Below, one piece after another: positions 33,591 through 42,170 of a stretch of 64,000 nt of DNA. The first letter of the stretch is position 1. The number at the start of each line of letters is the position of its first letter. Position numbers and translations under genes: made by a program. This DNA is from Desmodesmus armatus (taxonomy: Eukaryota; Chlorophyta; Chlorophyceae; Sphaeropleales; Scenedesmaceae): contig VIIQ02000032.1 of NCBI GenBank assembly GCA_007449985.2, forward strand, positions 124,001 to 188,000, given 5' to 3'. The notes below the pieces were generated by a model. The model searched no databases. It saw nothing but the letters and a program-made list of their open reading frames with translations, and was not told the DNA's origin.

Positions 33591-36500
33591 ATGATGCCTC
33601 AGGAGCAGCTGGCTGTGCCTGTGCTGGTGCAGCAGGTGGGGAATAGGGAGGGTGGTCAGGTGCGCCCGGCAGAGGGAGTGCATGCGTACTCATGCATGCT
33701 CTCTAGGATCCGTCCTGCAAGCTTGAGGGATGGGATAGGAGGGGTTCAACCAAGTTGTACACGGATCCAACCCTGTGGGAGCCCCTGATACGCTGAAAGC
33801 ACGGAAAGCGTGTGCCTTAGGCGTGTCTGCTAGCCAGCGCTGGTCCCGTACAGTGGAGCTGCTTGAAAGGTACCAGGTGGTGGCAGCAGGACTCAGCGCC
33901 TGTGGCTGGACGTGCACTACGCCGTCAATGCTGTGTATTGGGCTGCTGCTCGCTTGCTGGTTGTGAGTCCCTAAATACTTGCCGCTACGGTTGCCCGGTA
34001 GCAAGACGAGGGAAGGCATGATCAGCAGAGTGGCACAGCAGCTGCAGCTGCAGCCCAGCTGCTACGGGGACATGGTGGCCTCAACAGCCCTGACCAAAAC
34101 GAAGCCTACCGCACGAAGTCAGCAACTACCAGCGAGTCAGCGGCGAACAAGCAATTCCGCCTAAACCAAACCCTAAACCCTAAACCCTAAACCATAACAA
34201 CAGGTGTTTATTTGGGGGGGGGGGAACCACAACAACAGGTGTTTTTTTGGGGGGGGGGGAACCATAACAACAGGTGTTTTTTGGGGGGGGGGGGGGAACC
34301 ATAACAACAGGTGTTTTTTGGGGGGGGGGGGGAACCATAACAACAGGTGTTTTTTTTGGGGGGGGGGACCATAACAACAGGTGTTTTTTGGGGGGGGGGG
34401 GGACAAACTGTTGCTTGCAGCTGTACATGACTTGTGCCCGTGCGGCTCATATCGACAAGTATGTGCTGGCTGTGCTGCTCTTGTACTGCTGCAGTGCTGT
34501 TTGCTGCCGTAAAGCGCACAGATGCACTAGCATCAGTGGCAGTCCTGTTTGCAGAGGCACTAGCAGCAGCTTGCAGCGCCCCAAGCAGCATGGGCAAGCT
34601 TGCCGCCCTGGACATCGAGCAGCACAGCATGTCCAGCTCAGCACAGGCAGCATGTGCCAGCTCTGCTCCCCTTGTCAGCGCAACTGGGAGCCTGGGCTAC
34701 ATCACGATGGCGCCGAAAGGTAAACATTGGTCAGGATTTGGATTTCCAGATGGCAACATGCAGCTGGTGCATGTTTGCAGCTGTTATTGATTCATCCAGT
34801 CAGCACTGACAGCGAGTTGGACCATGCTGCAGGTGCAGTGGAGTGTGTGGCCAACATCATCCTACAGCGTCCCCTTGCAGTCCATGCACAGCACCTGGGT
34901 GTCCTGCAGCCCATGATAGCAGCAGCACCTAGTGCTGAGGCACTGCTGATGGGGCCACTCAGCACAGCCAAGCTGCAGGATGAAGGCTTCATGGAGAAGT
35001 TCGGACAAGACTTTGAGATGGACAGTCGACGTGGTTCCCTCATCAACATCACAGTGTTCAGGCGGAACCTGGAGTCAGCACAGCACTACCCTGGGTGCAC
35101 TGCATTTGCAGACAGGGAGCAGTTGCCACAGCTGCTGCACCCACTGACGCAGGAACAGCGCCTGGCACTGCACTTCAGCAGGTCCAACTGCGACCCCACG
35201 TGGATGGTACAGGTACTGCTACTATCTGTTTGCGCTTGGCCGTGTGCAACTTTGGTATCATGACATACCCTTGCTTCATGGCTGTTCTAGATGGCCTCTG
35301 GGCATGTCACTTGTGCACTGCTGCTGTGCTGTGTTGTGCCTGCAGACGTTGCTGGCAGGCAGTGACAATGACCCTGCGGTGTTCATGGATCGCCTGCCAG
35401 CCATGGCCAACGTCTACCCGGTTGCCAAGCTCATGCTGGCCGTGGTGGAGTCAGTATACAAGCTGAAGGTGTCCTGCAGCCTGCAGGCGCTGATCTGCAT
35501 GCTGTTGGAGGAGGACAGAGTGCAGGTGGGCTGCTTACAGATGGCTTTCGCGAGGCACAGCAGTGGGGTGAAACACCGCAATGCCCGTGGCAGGGGTGCC
35601 TGCTCCAGTTTGTATGTTGGCTGGGCTGCTGCTTATGGCATGGCCGGCAACATGCAGCCAGTTGACACTCAGCTGCTGCCTGCCTTGTCTCATCTGTCCT
35701 GCACAGGTACACAATGCCCCGTCTGACTGCATGGATCTGATAGAGGTGTTCCAGGCGCTGGCGTCTGTGGTGTCCAGCAGCCCTGCCGCTATGGAGCTCA
35801 TCAAGAAGTTTGCACCAGCAGTCCAGGTTGGTGGCTTGCTGGCAGTGGTTTCTGGAATCACTTCTGCATGATGGCAGCTTGGCCAGGAGCAATGGCGTTG
35901 CTCACAGCGTAGACATCTCACAACACGCACATCGGGTCGGGTACCTGCTGCTGTCCACTTCCCACTGTGCAATTGACCGTTCAATTGTTTTTGCAGAGGG
36001 CTGCAGCAACACAGGCCGGACTGCTACAGGTGCTGTCAGAGGCATCTCTGCTGCAAGCTCATGAGCTAGCGGCCAGCAACCCTGCAGCTGCCTACAAGGC
36101 CAAGCTCCAGGCATGCAAGCAGCACATGGAGGGCAAAGGCCTTGTCATAGCAGCAGGCCTTTTGGCAGCTGCAATGCAAGGGGGCCAGGTGCGCAGTGAC
36201 CATGATGTCAGCACCACCAAGAGCAGCTACAGCCGGGCCAGCAGCAGCAGCAGTACACACAGCTTCACCCCCCCCTGCAGCAATTGCAGCACGCATGGTG
36301 CCTCCTGACAGCCGCAGCAGCATTGAGTGTGCAATCCAGCATGCCTTGCAGCACATGTCCAAGCCGCAGACGGCACCACTGGCACTGGCAGTTCAGCATG
36401 GTGCAGAGCCCACAGCAGGTTTCAGCAACAGGCACAACATACAGGGGCCACAGCCACTGGCAGGCTTCAAGCCACAGCAGCAGCAACAGGAGACCAGGCA

Positions 36501-37302
36501 GCAGCACAAGCAGACACTGCCTCCCGGTGGCGGCGGCGCAGTGCTGGGCAAGCCACCCCCCACTCCTGGACGGCGTGTCACCAGAAGCGTCTCTGCAGCA
36601 CTGGCAGCTGCTGCTGCAGCTGTGGGGGCCGCAAGCACAGTTGATATGGCAGCTGCCGATGGCAGTGCTGCTGTAGCATCAGCAGTGCTGCCACTGGAGC
36701 TGCTTCCTGCACCAGCAGCAGGCATGCAAGAGCAGGGGTGCCTGCAACGGCAACTGCCACCATCATCGTCACAGCGTGCCCCTGTGCTGCCTCACAAGCG
36801 CCCACAAGCAGAGCTGGAGCAGCAGCAGCACAAGCGGCACCGCAGCAGCCAGCCACCTCTTGCAGTTGGGGGGATCCTGACAGCGGCCCAGCAGCGCCTG
36901 CTGCAGGACGTGCTTGAGCAGCCAGCCAGGCTGCGCCGGGCACGTGAGCAGCAGCAGCAGCAGTACGAGCTGGACAAGCAGCTGAGGCGCAAGCCCACTC
37001 AGGATGCCCTCAGCTGCCTGGGTCGGTTATCACCTGCAGAGCAGCAGCGCATTGATGGGGCAGATCTGCGACGCCAACTGCTGCGCAGCGAGGAGGCGCT
37101 GCTGGAGCACCGGGCCCGTGATGCAACCATCACCAGCTGCAGGGCTGCGCGCAGGGCCCTGATGCAGCACTCACAGGACATCAGGGATGAGGTCCACAAC
37201 ATCCGCAGTGGTGGCAGCAGCAGTGGCAGTGGGCTGTCGAACCTGTTGCCTTTTGTGACAGTGGTGGTTCGGCGGCTGGGGGCCCGGCTGCCTGTCAAGT
37301 AG
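33591..37302 (+). CDS. Unrecognised protein, helical N-terminal half and basic Gln-rich C-terminal half
   Basis: Not assigned to a family. Well supported exons are 34495-34719, 34833-35212, 35346-35468, 35707-35826 and 35997 onward, all phase-consistent. A likely first exon is 33591-33635 (MMPQEQLAVPVLVQQ), with further coding-looking pieces near 33887-33962 (LWLDVHYAVNAVYWAAARLL) and 34009-34114. The N-terminal half is mainly helical (VFMDRLPAMANVYPVAKLML, LIEVFQALASVVSSSPAAME). The C-terminal half (frame ending 37302) is Gln/Ala-rich with a probable nuclear localisation stretch HKRPQAELEQQQHKRHR and a long charged helix, then SNLLPFVTVVVRRLGARLP. The two halves are in different frames, meeting between 36190 and 36280 near a C8 run (36268-36275). 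Either an unseen intron or a 1-base length error joins them. Confidence 0.6.
34163..34196. repeat. Interstitial telomere-like repeat, CCCTAAA type
   Basis: About four CCCTAAA-like units, three of them perfect, leading straight into the tandem array at 34197. TTTAGGG is the plant and common green-algal telomere repeat. Confidence 0.85.
34197..34413. repeat. Tandem array of six GT...AG units, about 35 bp each
   Basis: Each unit reads GTGTTTTTT, then 9-13 G, then AACCATAACAACAG, with small length changes in the G and T runs. Every unit therefore begins with GT and ends with CAG, like a minimal intron. The array lies where the gene at 33591-37302 needs an intron. Confidence 0.85.
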
Positions 37303-37463
37303 ATGCAGCAGCAGGGTGGCGCTGTGTCGACAGCTGAGTGCGCATCTGGAGTTTGAACAGCCATGTTATGCTATGGCTCCTTCTGCTTGGTGTGGTGACC
37401 ACGATGTCAACAGGTGTTTTCGACCCCTGGAGTGTTCTTGTTTGTGGCAGTCCACTGAGTTTG

Positions 37464-37468
37464 TGTAA
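37464..37468 (+). terminator. TGTAA polyadenylation signal
   Basis: First TGTAA noted after the stop at 37302, in TTTGTGTAAAAC. Confidence 0.45.
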
Positions 37469-37925
37469 AACAGCCTTTTTACACAAAGTTCAGCGTCAGG
37501 GAGGGGGGTCATGGAAGGGGGAGGGGCAGAGGGGACATGTGTACAGCTACTGTGCAGCTTGGCTAGTGCCTGTTTTAAAACGCCACCCACCGCTGATAGT
37601 GTGGGCACTGCAGATACCGTCTGCATCGACTACACTATGGAGCTGATGGACGTGAGGTTTTGACAACAGAAAGAAAGAAAGAAAGAATCCGATACACCCC
37701 CTCTGTATCTGACAACAGGAACAAGCCGAGCTACATGTAGAGGGTGCCGAGCTATGCAAAACCCCCTGGTTGGTACACCACCACCATGCCAACCGGACAG
37801 CCTTGCTGGGCCTCTGCGCATGCAACAGAGCGTAATTAGTACTCCAGATGCAATCTCACACAGTCCACCCCAGCCAACAACCTCCACAACCTCACAGCCT
37901 TTTTACACGAAGATCAGCGTCAACG
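37469..37925. repeat. Direct-repeat pair flanking about 395 bp
   Basis: ACAGCCTTTTTACAC, then AAG, then TCAGCGTCA occur at 37469-37499 and 37895-37925 with two differences. The repeats bracket sequence without coding support and could be the ends of a small non-autonomous element. Confidence 0.6.
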
Positions 37926-38292
37926 TGCCACTTTCAGGCAAACTTGCACCCACAGCACCAGCCACAACAGCAGCAGCCAAGCAAGCTGATGGGCTTGTCT
38001 TTTGGCTGAACCGGAAACTGATTGCTTGGCTGTCAACTGACCGCATATCTGGCTGGTGTCAGTGCATCCACTGGTTCTGTCACCGCAGCTCAGCCGTGGT
38101 GTTGTTGAGGGATGCGTTGCAGATGAAGATGCCCTTGCCCTCATGCTGCCTGAGCTGGCCTGGCATCGAGAGCAGACAGCAACGAGATGCACGTGCACGA
38201 AGACCACCCCTCCCAGCGACTGCTCAGTAAGGTGCATGCACTGATGGCGAGACCATCAGCGACTCCCGCCAAAAGCGCAAAAATTTTTTGAA

Positions 38293-38365
38293 TTCCCCCG
38301 CCGGGACTCGAACCCGGGTCGCGCGGGTGAGAGCCGCGAATGATAACCGCCTACACTACGGAGGA
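38293..38365 (-). tRNA. tRNA-Glu (anticodon CUC)
   Basis: A 73-base cloverleaf on the minus strand. The acceptor 5' strand TCCTCCG pairs with CGGGGGA (one G-U), discriminator A. The anticodon arm CGCGG-CTCTCAC-CCGCG gives anticodon CTC. The T arm is CCGGG-TTCGAGT-CCCGG. No intron. A TTTTT pol III terminator follows about 10 bases downstream on the minus strand. A second copy at 56674 differs by one base near the D arm. Confidence 0.93.
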
Positions 38366-38401
38366 TGCTGGATGTCCGGCAGGGTTCTGCCGTGGTTTCC
38401 A

Positions 38402-38461
38402 TGAACCCGTTGCGTCAGTCAGGGTTTAGCAGTCGCGCGCAAATTTTCAGCGGCCCAATTC
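38402..38461. repeat. Sequence shared upstream of both tRNA-Glu genes
   Basis: CAGTCAGGGTTTAGCAG, then CG-GCGCAA-TTTT and GCGGC, recur 40-90 bases upstream of the tRNA at 56674 (about 56782-56838). The 35 or so bases nearest the tRNAs are not alike. Confidence 0.75.
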
Positions 38462-38540
38462 ATTCAGTCCTTCCAGTGTATTATATCTCTGTGTTCGCAA
38501 TCTGGAAGCACACTGAGTGTGCGTGACAAGCTTTTGATGG
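38459..38540 (+). mobile_element. LINE 3' UTR fragment
   Basis: Identical over about 80 bases to part of the LINE 3' UTR (for example 60413-60489, CATTCAGTCCTTCCAGTG onward). It is joined at its 5' side to GCGGCCCAATT and at its 3' side to a (TTC)n run. Confidence 0.85.
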
Positions 38541-38545
38541 CCTTT

Positions 38546-39576
38546 CTTCTTCTTCTTCTTCGAATGAATTCATGGCCTGGGCATGCCGTAAAACTGCCTC
38601 GCATCAGCACGGCGCTGCAACATGTGCCAGGGGCTGTCCCAGCCCAGCCTCGCTGGTGTGTTTCGCCCCTATTATAGTCAGTAGTTATTCCTCTTGTGTC
38701 TGTGCCGCGGATCAGGAGGCAGCCTGTGCAGCACGGGCTGAGCTCAGCCATCGCGATGTGCTGACGTGGGTCTTTCACGTAGGCCGCGCGCTGGGGTTGT
38801 TGTGTTGTCCCTTGTTTTTGTTGGTTTCTTTGTTTGTGTTGTGGCTGTTTCGGACCAGCGTTTGGCCAGCACAGTGGGCTGCCGGACCGGTGGGGCAGTA
38901 GCAGTTGACAGCAGTAGCTGGAGAGCTGGAGCTGGAGCTCGAGCAGCAGCTGGCGTGCAGCATCACGCACAGTGTTGATTATCTTCACTGTGCCGTGGTT
39001 TTGTCGCGTTTACAGCAGCAGCAGCAGCAGCTTTGGCTGGATCAGCAGCAGTCCGCTGAGTCAGCAGGCAGGTGCTGGTGTGCAGCAGCAGTGGCAGCAG
39101 AACACAGGCAAGGGCCATGCAGTGGCCTTGGGCCTGGTTGTAGGGGGCAGTGTTGCTGGCCTGTGAACGGTGCAGGTGCTTGGGCGCGCTGACTTGGGGC
39201 AGCCCGGTATACAAAGGTGTCGCTCTGACACCCCGGGCACCTGTCTTGGGGGTGTGTATCGCAGCACAGCTGGAGCCTTTCTTCCACATTGTGTTCGAAG
39301 TGGTCGCCCCGGGGGCATGGGGGTGTGCGTTCGGCTTGGTACTGGTGGAAGCCCTCTTGTCTGTGTGGCTGGCTTTGTGGGGTTGAAGCCTTGCCTGTGG
39401 TCCCCTCCTTTCAGACAGTCTCCTCTGCAGACATCTATGGTGGCGGGTTCTCTCCTTTCCGTGCTGTCTGTTCCCGTCCTTGTAGGTCCTGCAAAGGACT
39501 TTGGTTCCCTTCCGATGCTGGGTGTCGTTGCAGCGTAGCTGCGTGTGTCGCCCTGTAACCCCTTCTTCTTCTTCAG
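38546..39576 (+). mobile_element. Diverged LINE-like 3' segment
   Basis: The segment ends TCGTTGCAGCGTAGCTGC, then CCTGTAACCCCTTCTTCTTCTTC, a diverged form of the LINE terminus. It is immediately followed by a fresh LINE 3' copy. The upstream 900 bases have no intact frame and are assigned only by position. Confidence 0.45.
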
Positions 39577-39700
39577 CTTTTGATGGTGGGGTTTGTCCGA
39601 ACGGCCCCCTTCCGTGCTGGTTGTGTCCATCCGTGGCTGGGTTCAGTTGCAACGTAGTTGCTTGAGAAACCCGTGTAACACCTTCATTCATTCATTCAAG
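39577..39700 (+). mobile_element. Very short LINE copy (3' end only)
   Basis: From CTTTTGATGGTGGGGTTTG to CCGTGTAACACCTTCATTC and an (ATTC)n tail, matching 60480-60592. Confidence 0.85.
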
Positions 39701-39788
39701 CTTTTGATGGTGGGGTTTGTCCGAACGGCCCCCTTCCGTGCTGGTTGTGTCCATCCGTGGCTGGGTTCAGTTGCAACGTAGTTGCTTG
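39701..39788 (+). mobile_element. LINE 3'-end copy cut at GTTGCTTG
   Basis: Starts in the (ATTC)n tail of the previous copy, repeats the same segment, and stops at GTTGCTTG where a new copy begins. Confidence 0.8.
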
Positions 39789-40052
39789 TTTTCTGTTCCG
39801 TCCGCCCTTTCTTGTCGCAACCCTGCAGGTGCGAGAAGCAGTGCCGTTGGCGCCATTCAGTCCTTCCAGTGTATTATATCTCTGTGTTCGCAATCTGGAA
39901 GCACACTGAGTGTGCGTGACAAGCTTTTGATGGTGGGGTTTGTCCGAACGGCCCCCTTCCGTGCTGGTTGTGTCCATCCGTGGCTGGGTTCAGTTGCAAC
40001 GTAGTTGCTTGAGAAACCCGTGTAACACCTTCATTCATTCATTCATTCATTC
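39789..40052 (+). mobile_element. LINE 3' UTR copy, about 260 bp
   Basis: Matches 60345-60600 of the LINE from TTTTCTGTTCCGTCCGCC to the (ATTC)n tail. Confidence 0.85.
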
Positions 40053-40089
40053 GTAGTTGCTTGAGAAACCCGTGTAACACCTTCATTCA
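40052..40089 (+). mobile_element. Minimal LINE copy of about 36 bp
   Basis: CGTAGTTGCTTGAGAAAC, then CCGTGTAACACCTTCATTC, sitting directly in the (ATTC)n tail of the copy before it. Recognisable only because of its neighbours. Confidence 0.75.
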
Positions 40090-40103
40090 AAGCGGCCCAA
40101 TTT

Positions 40104-40860
40104 TACACAGGCACCTCTTGTGTAGCATGTGGGGCTGCTGAGCCCGGTGTACAGCACCATTGTTGGGAGTGTCCTGTTGCAGGGGCGGTGCGGGCGGAGA
40201 TTGAGGGGCAGTTGCGAGCTCACCGGGTGGGCGACGCCCCCCCTTGGTTGCGTTGCCTCTGCTGACGGTAGAGCGCATTGCAGGGCGTGCTGCTGTTGGG
40301 GAGTTTTGGCGCGTCTTGGCTGACTTTGCGGTTTCTGCAATCATCCCTAAGCGGGCGCAGGGGCTTGCGCTCACACAGCAGCCTTTCATTGCATGGCATG
40401 TAGTGCTGTCAGGAGGCAACGGTTTGCGGGTAGTTAGGCATTGAGCTTCTGCATGTGGTGACATGTGAGTTGCTGGCTGCTGTGTGACTTCTATCCTGCT
40501 GGCTTGTGAACAGTGCAGCGACTGGTGGTGTCGGTGAAGTTGCCCCCACGTGCGCCCACTGCAACATGTGGGAGTGTTTTGTGGCTCGCAGCTGTGTGTT
40601 CGCTGTTTTCTGTTCCGTCCGCCCTTTCTTGTCGCAACCCTGCAGGTGCGAGAAGCAGTGCCGTTGGCGCCATTCAGTCCTTCCAGTGTATTATATCTCT
40701 GTGTTCGCAATCTGGAAGCACACTGAGTGTGCGTGACAAGCTTTTGATGGTGGGGTTTGTCCGAACGGCCCCCTTCCGTGCTGGTTGTGTCCATCCGTGG
40801 CTGGGTTCAGTTGCAACGTAGTTGCTTGAGAAACCCGTGTAACACCTTCATTCATTCATT
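40104..40860 (+). mobile_element. LINE fragment: zinc-finger end of ORF2 plus 3' UTR, with internal deletion
   Basis: Nearly identical to 59690-60600 but lacking the 156 bases equivalent to 59835-59990, a deletion of exactly 52 codons. Retains the TGTGTAGCATGTGG (CxxC) region, the ORF2 stop at 40441-40443, the whole 3' UTR and an (ATTC)n tail. Confidence 0.9.
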
Positions 40861-40954
40861 CGGCCCAATTTGACCGTTTGGAGCCTTGGAGAGCTTCAAG
40901 AGCCACATCAAAATGTTTTGGGTCGAGTTGACACTGAACCTGACTGAAGTTTTG

Positions 40955-41216
40955 GTGGCGCCTATGTTACTTTGGGGGCATAATGGATTGGTGTGCCCGG
41001 TTGCCAATGGTCGGCAGCTTAAGTCCCGAATTGACGGGGCCTCTTGTAACAAATCACACACACACACACGAGTTTTGGGTGTGCCCGGTTGCCAATGGTC
41101 GGCAGCTCAAGTCCCGAATTGACGGGGCCTCTTGTAACAAATCACACACACACAGCCTCAATGTAACACAAATCATCATCATGTAACACAAATCATCATC
41201 ATCATCAGCCTCTGCT
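40955..41216 (+). repeat. Second retroelement-like 3'-end family with (CA)n and (ATC)n tails
   Basis: Two copies of an approximately 75-base segment (GTGCCCGGTTGCCAATGG, GTCGGCAGCT, GAATTGACGGGGCCTCTTG) each end TTGTAACAAATCACACAC. They are followed by two copies of ATGTAACACAAATCATCATC. Confidence 0.75.
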
Positions 41217-41236
41217 TTTTTGGATCGTCATAGGCA

Positions 41237-41362
41237 GGTCATAGGTGGCGCCTTGTTACTTTTGGGGGGATAATGGATTGGTGTCCCCGGTTGCCACTGG
41301 TCGGCAGCTTATGGTCTGGATTGACAGGCCCCAATGTAACACAAGTCATCATCATCATCATG
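41237..41362 (+). repeat. Diverged copy of the second family, (ATC)n tail
   Basis: GGCGCCTTGTTACTTTTGGG, ATAATGGATTGGTGT, CCGGTTGCCACTGGTCGGC, then CCAATGTAACACAAGTCATC repeated. About 80-85% like the copy at 40955 by eye. Confidence 0.7.
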
Positions 41363-41631
41363 GATCGTTCACAAGGCAAGGGAGACATATCTTCGGGTCT
41401 TTGCCACTGGCAGGTTGAACCTGATAGCACAGCCGTGCTGTACCTGTGGTGTGGGCTGGTGCTGGCTTGTGGTACGGTCAGGGTATGCCAGGACGACATG
41501 CGCTTGGACCTGCAGGGGTGTGGGCATGCATGGGCCCCCCATCTTACCTGTGATTGCACATGGCAGCACACCCCTGGGTCCCGTCGCCTGCGGCAGAAAG
41601 AGTCCACGATGATGTTGGGGGGTGGGGGGTA

Positions 41632-41681
41632 GTCCAGTTGCAACGTAGTTGCTTGTGTAACCCGTGCAACACCTTCATTCA
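41632..41681 (+). mobile_element. Short LINE 3' end
   Basis: GTCCAGTTGCAACGTAGTTG, then CTTGTGTAACCCGTGCAACACC and TTCATTC. A rearranged version of the LINE terminus. Confidence 0.75.
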
Positions 41682-42025
41682 AAACATAGACTATGGCATG
41701 CTGTATGAGATGAGATACGACACTGCCAGGCCTCGCAGCCGCCAAGGACAGCACCTCGCATGCACGCACATAGGTCAAGGGCATGGCACTCAAGACCCCA
41801 CCTCACTAAGGTGCAAGGTTCACAGGGGAAGGCTGCCATGGGGCATCAGGGGCATGTTGCAGGGCAGTGGACTGTAAATGTTGTTGACAGTCCCTGATGT
41901 CCAGGGGCCCTTTTTTGTCCCATAAAGCTCCATAGTGGTTGCCAGTGAACCCTTTGTGACTGCTGGCACCGCACACTACCGGATGCATAGTGTGCCAGTG
42001 TACCCTTAGAGGCCGCTGCGGCTGT

Positions 42026-42170
42026 TGAGGGTGGGGTTTGTCCAGACGGCCCCCAAGCTTTTGAGGGTGAGGTTTGTCCAGACGGCCCCCTTCCCCGTGC
42101 TGGTTGCGTCCATTTGGGGCTGGAGTCGGTTGCAGTGTAGCTGCTTTGGAACTCTGTGTAACACCTTCAT
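42026..42170 (+). mobile_element. Two overlapping older LINE 3' ends
   Basis: A partial copy (TTGAGGGTGGGGTTTGTCC at 42026) is interrupted at 42056 by a longer, diverged copy ending CTGTGTAACACCTTCAT at 42169. Confidence 0.75.

Larger units (their letters stand above)
37303..38292. other. Intergenic, 3' UTR of the 33591 gene then repeats
   Basis: TGTAA at 37464-37468 is a plausible transcript end. A pair of direct repeats sits at 37469-37499 and 37895-37925, and an (AAAG)n run at about 37669-37685. No supported gene. Confidence 0.5.

Noticed and set aside
38293..38461. tRNA-derived SINE at the tRNA-Glu genes
   Set aside because: Both tRNAs have intact cloverleaf pairing and pol III terminators, and the sequences downstream of them differ. 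They look like real tRNA genes with LINEs upstream.
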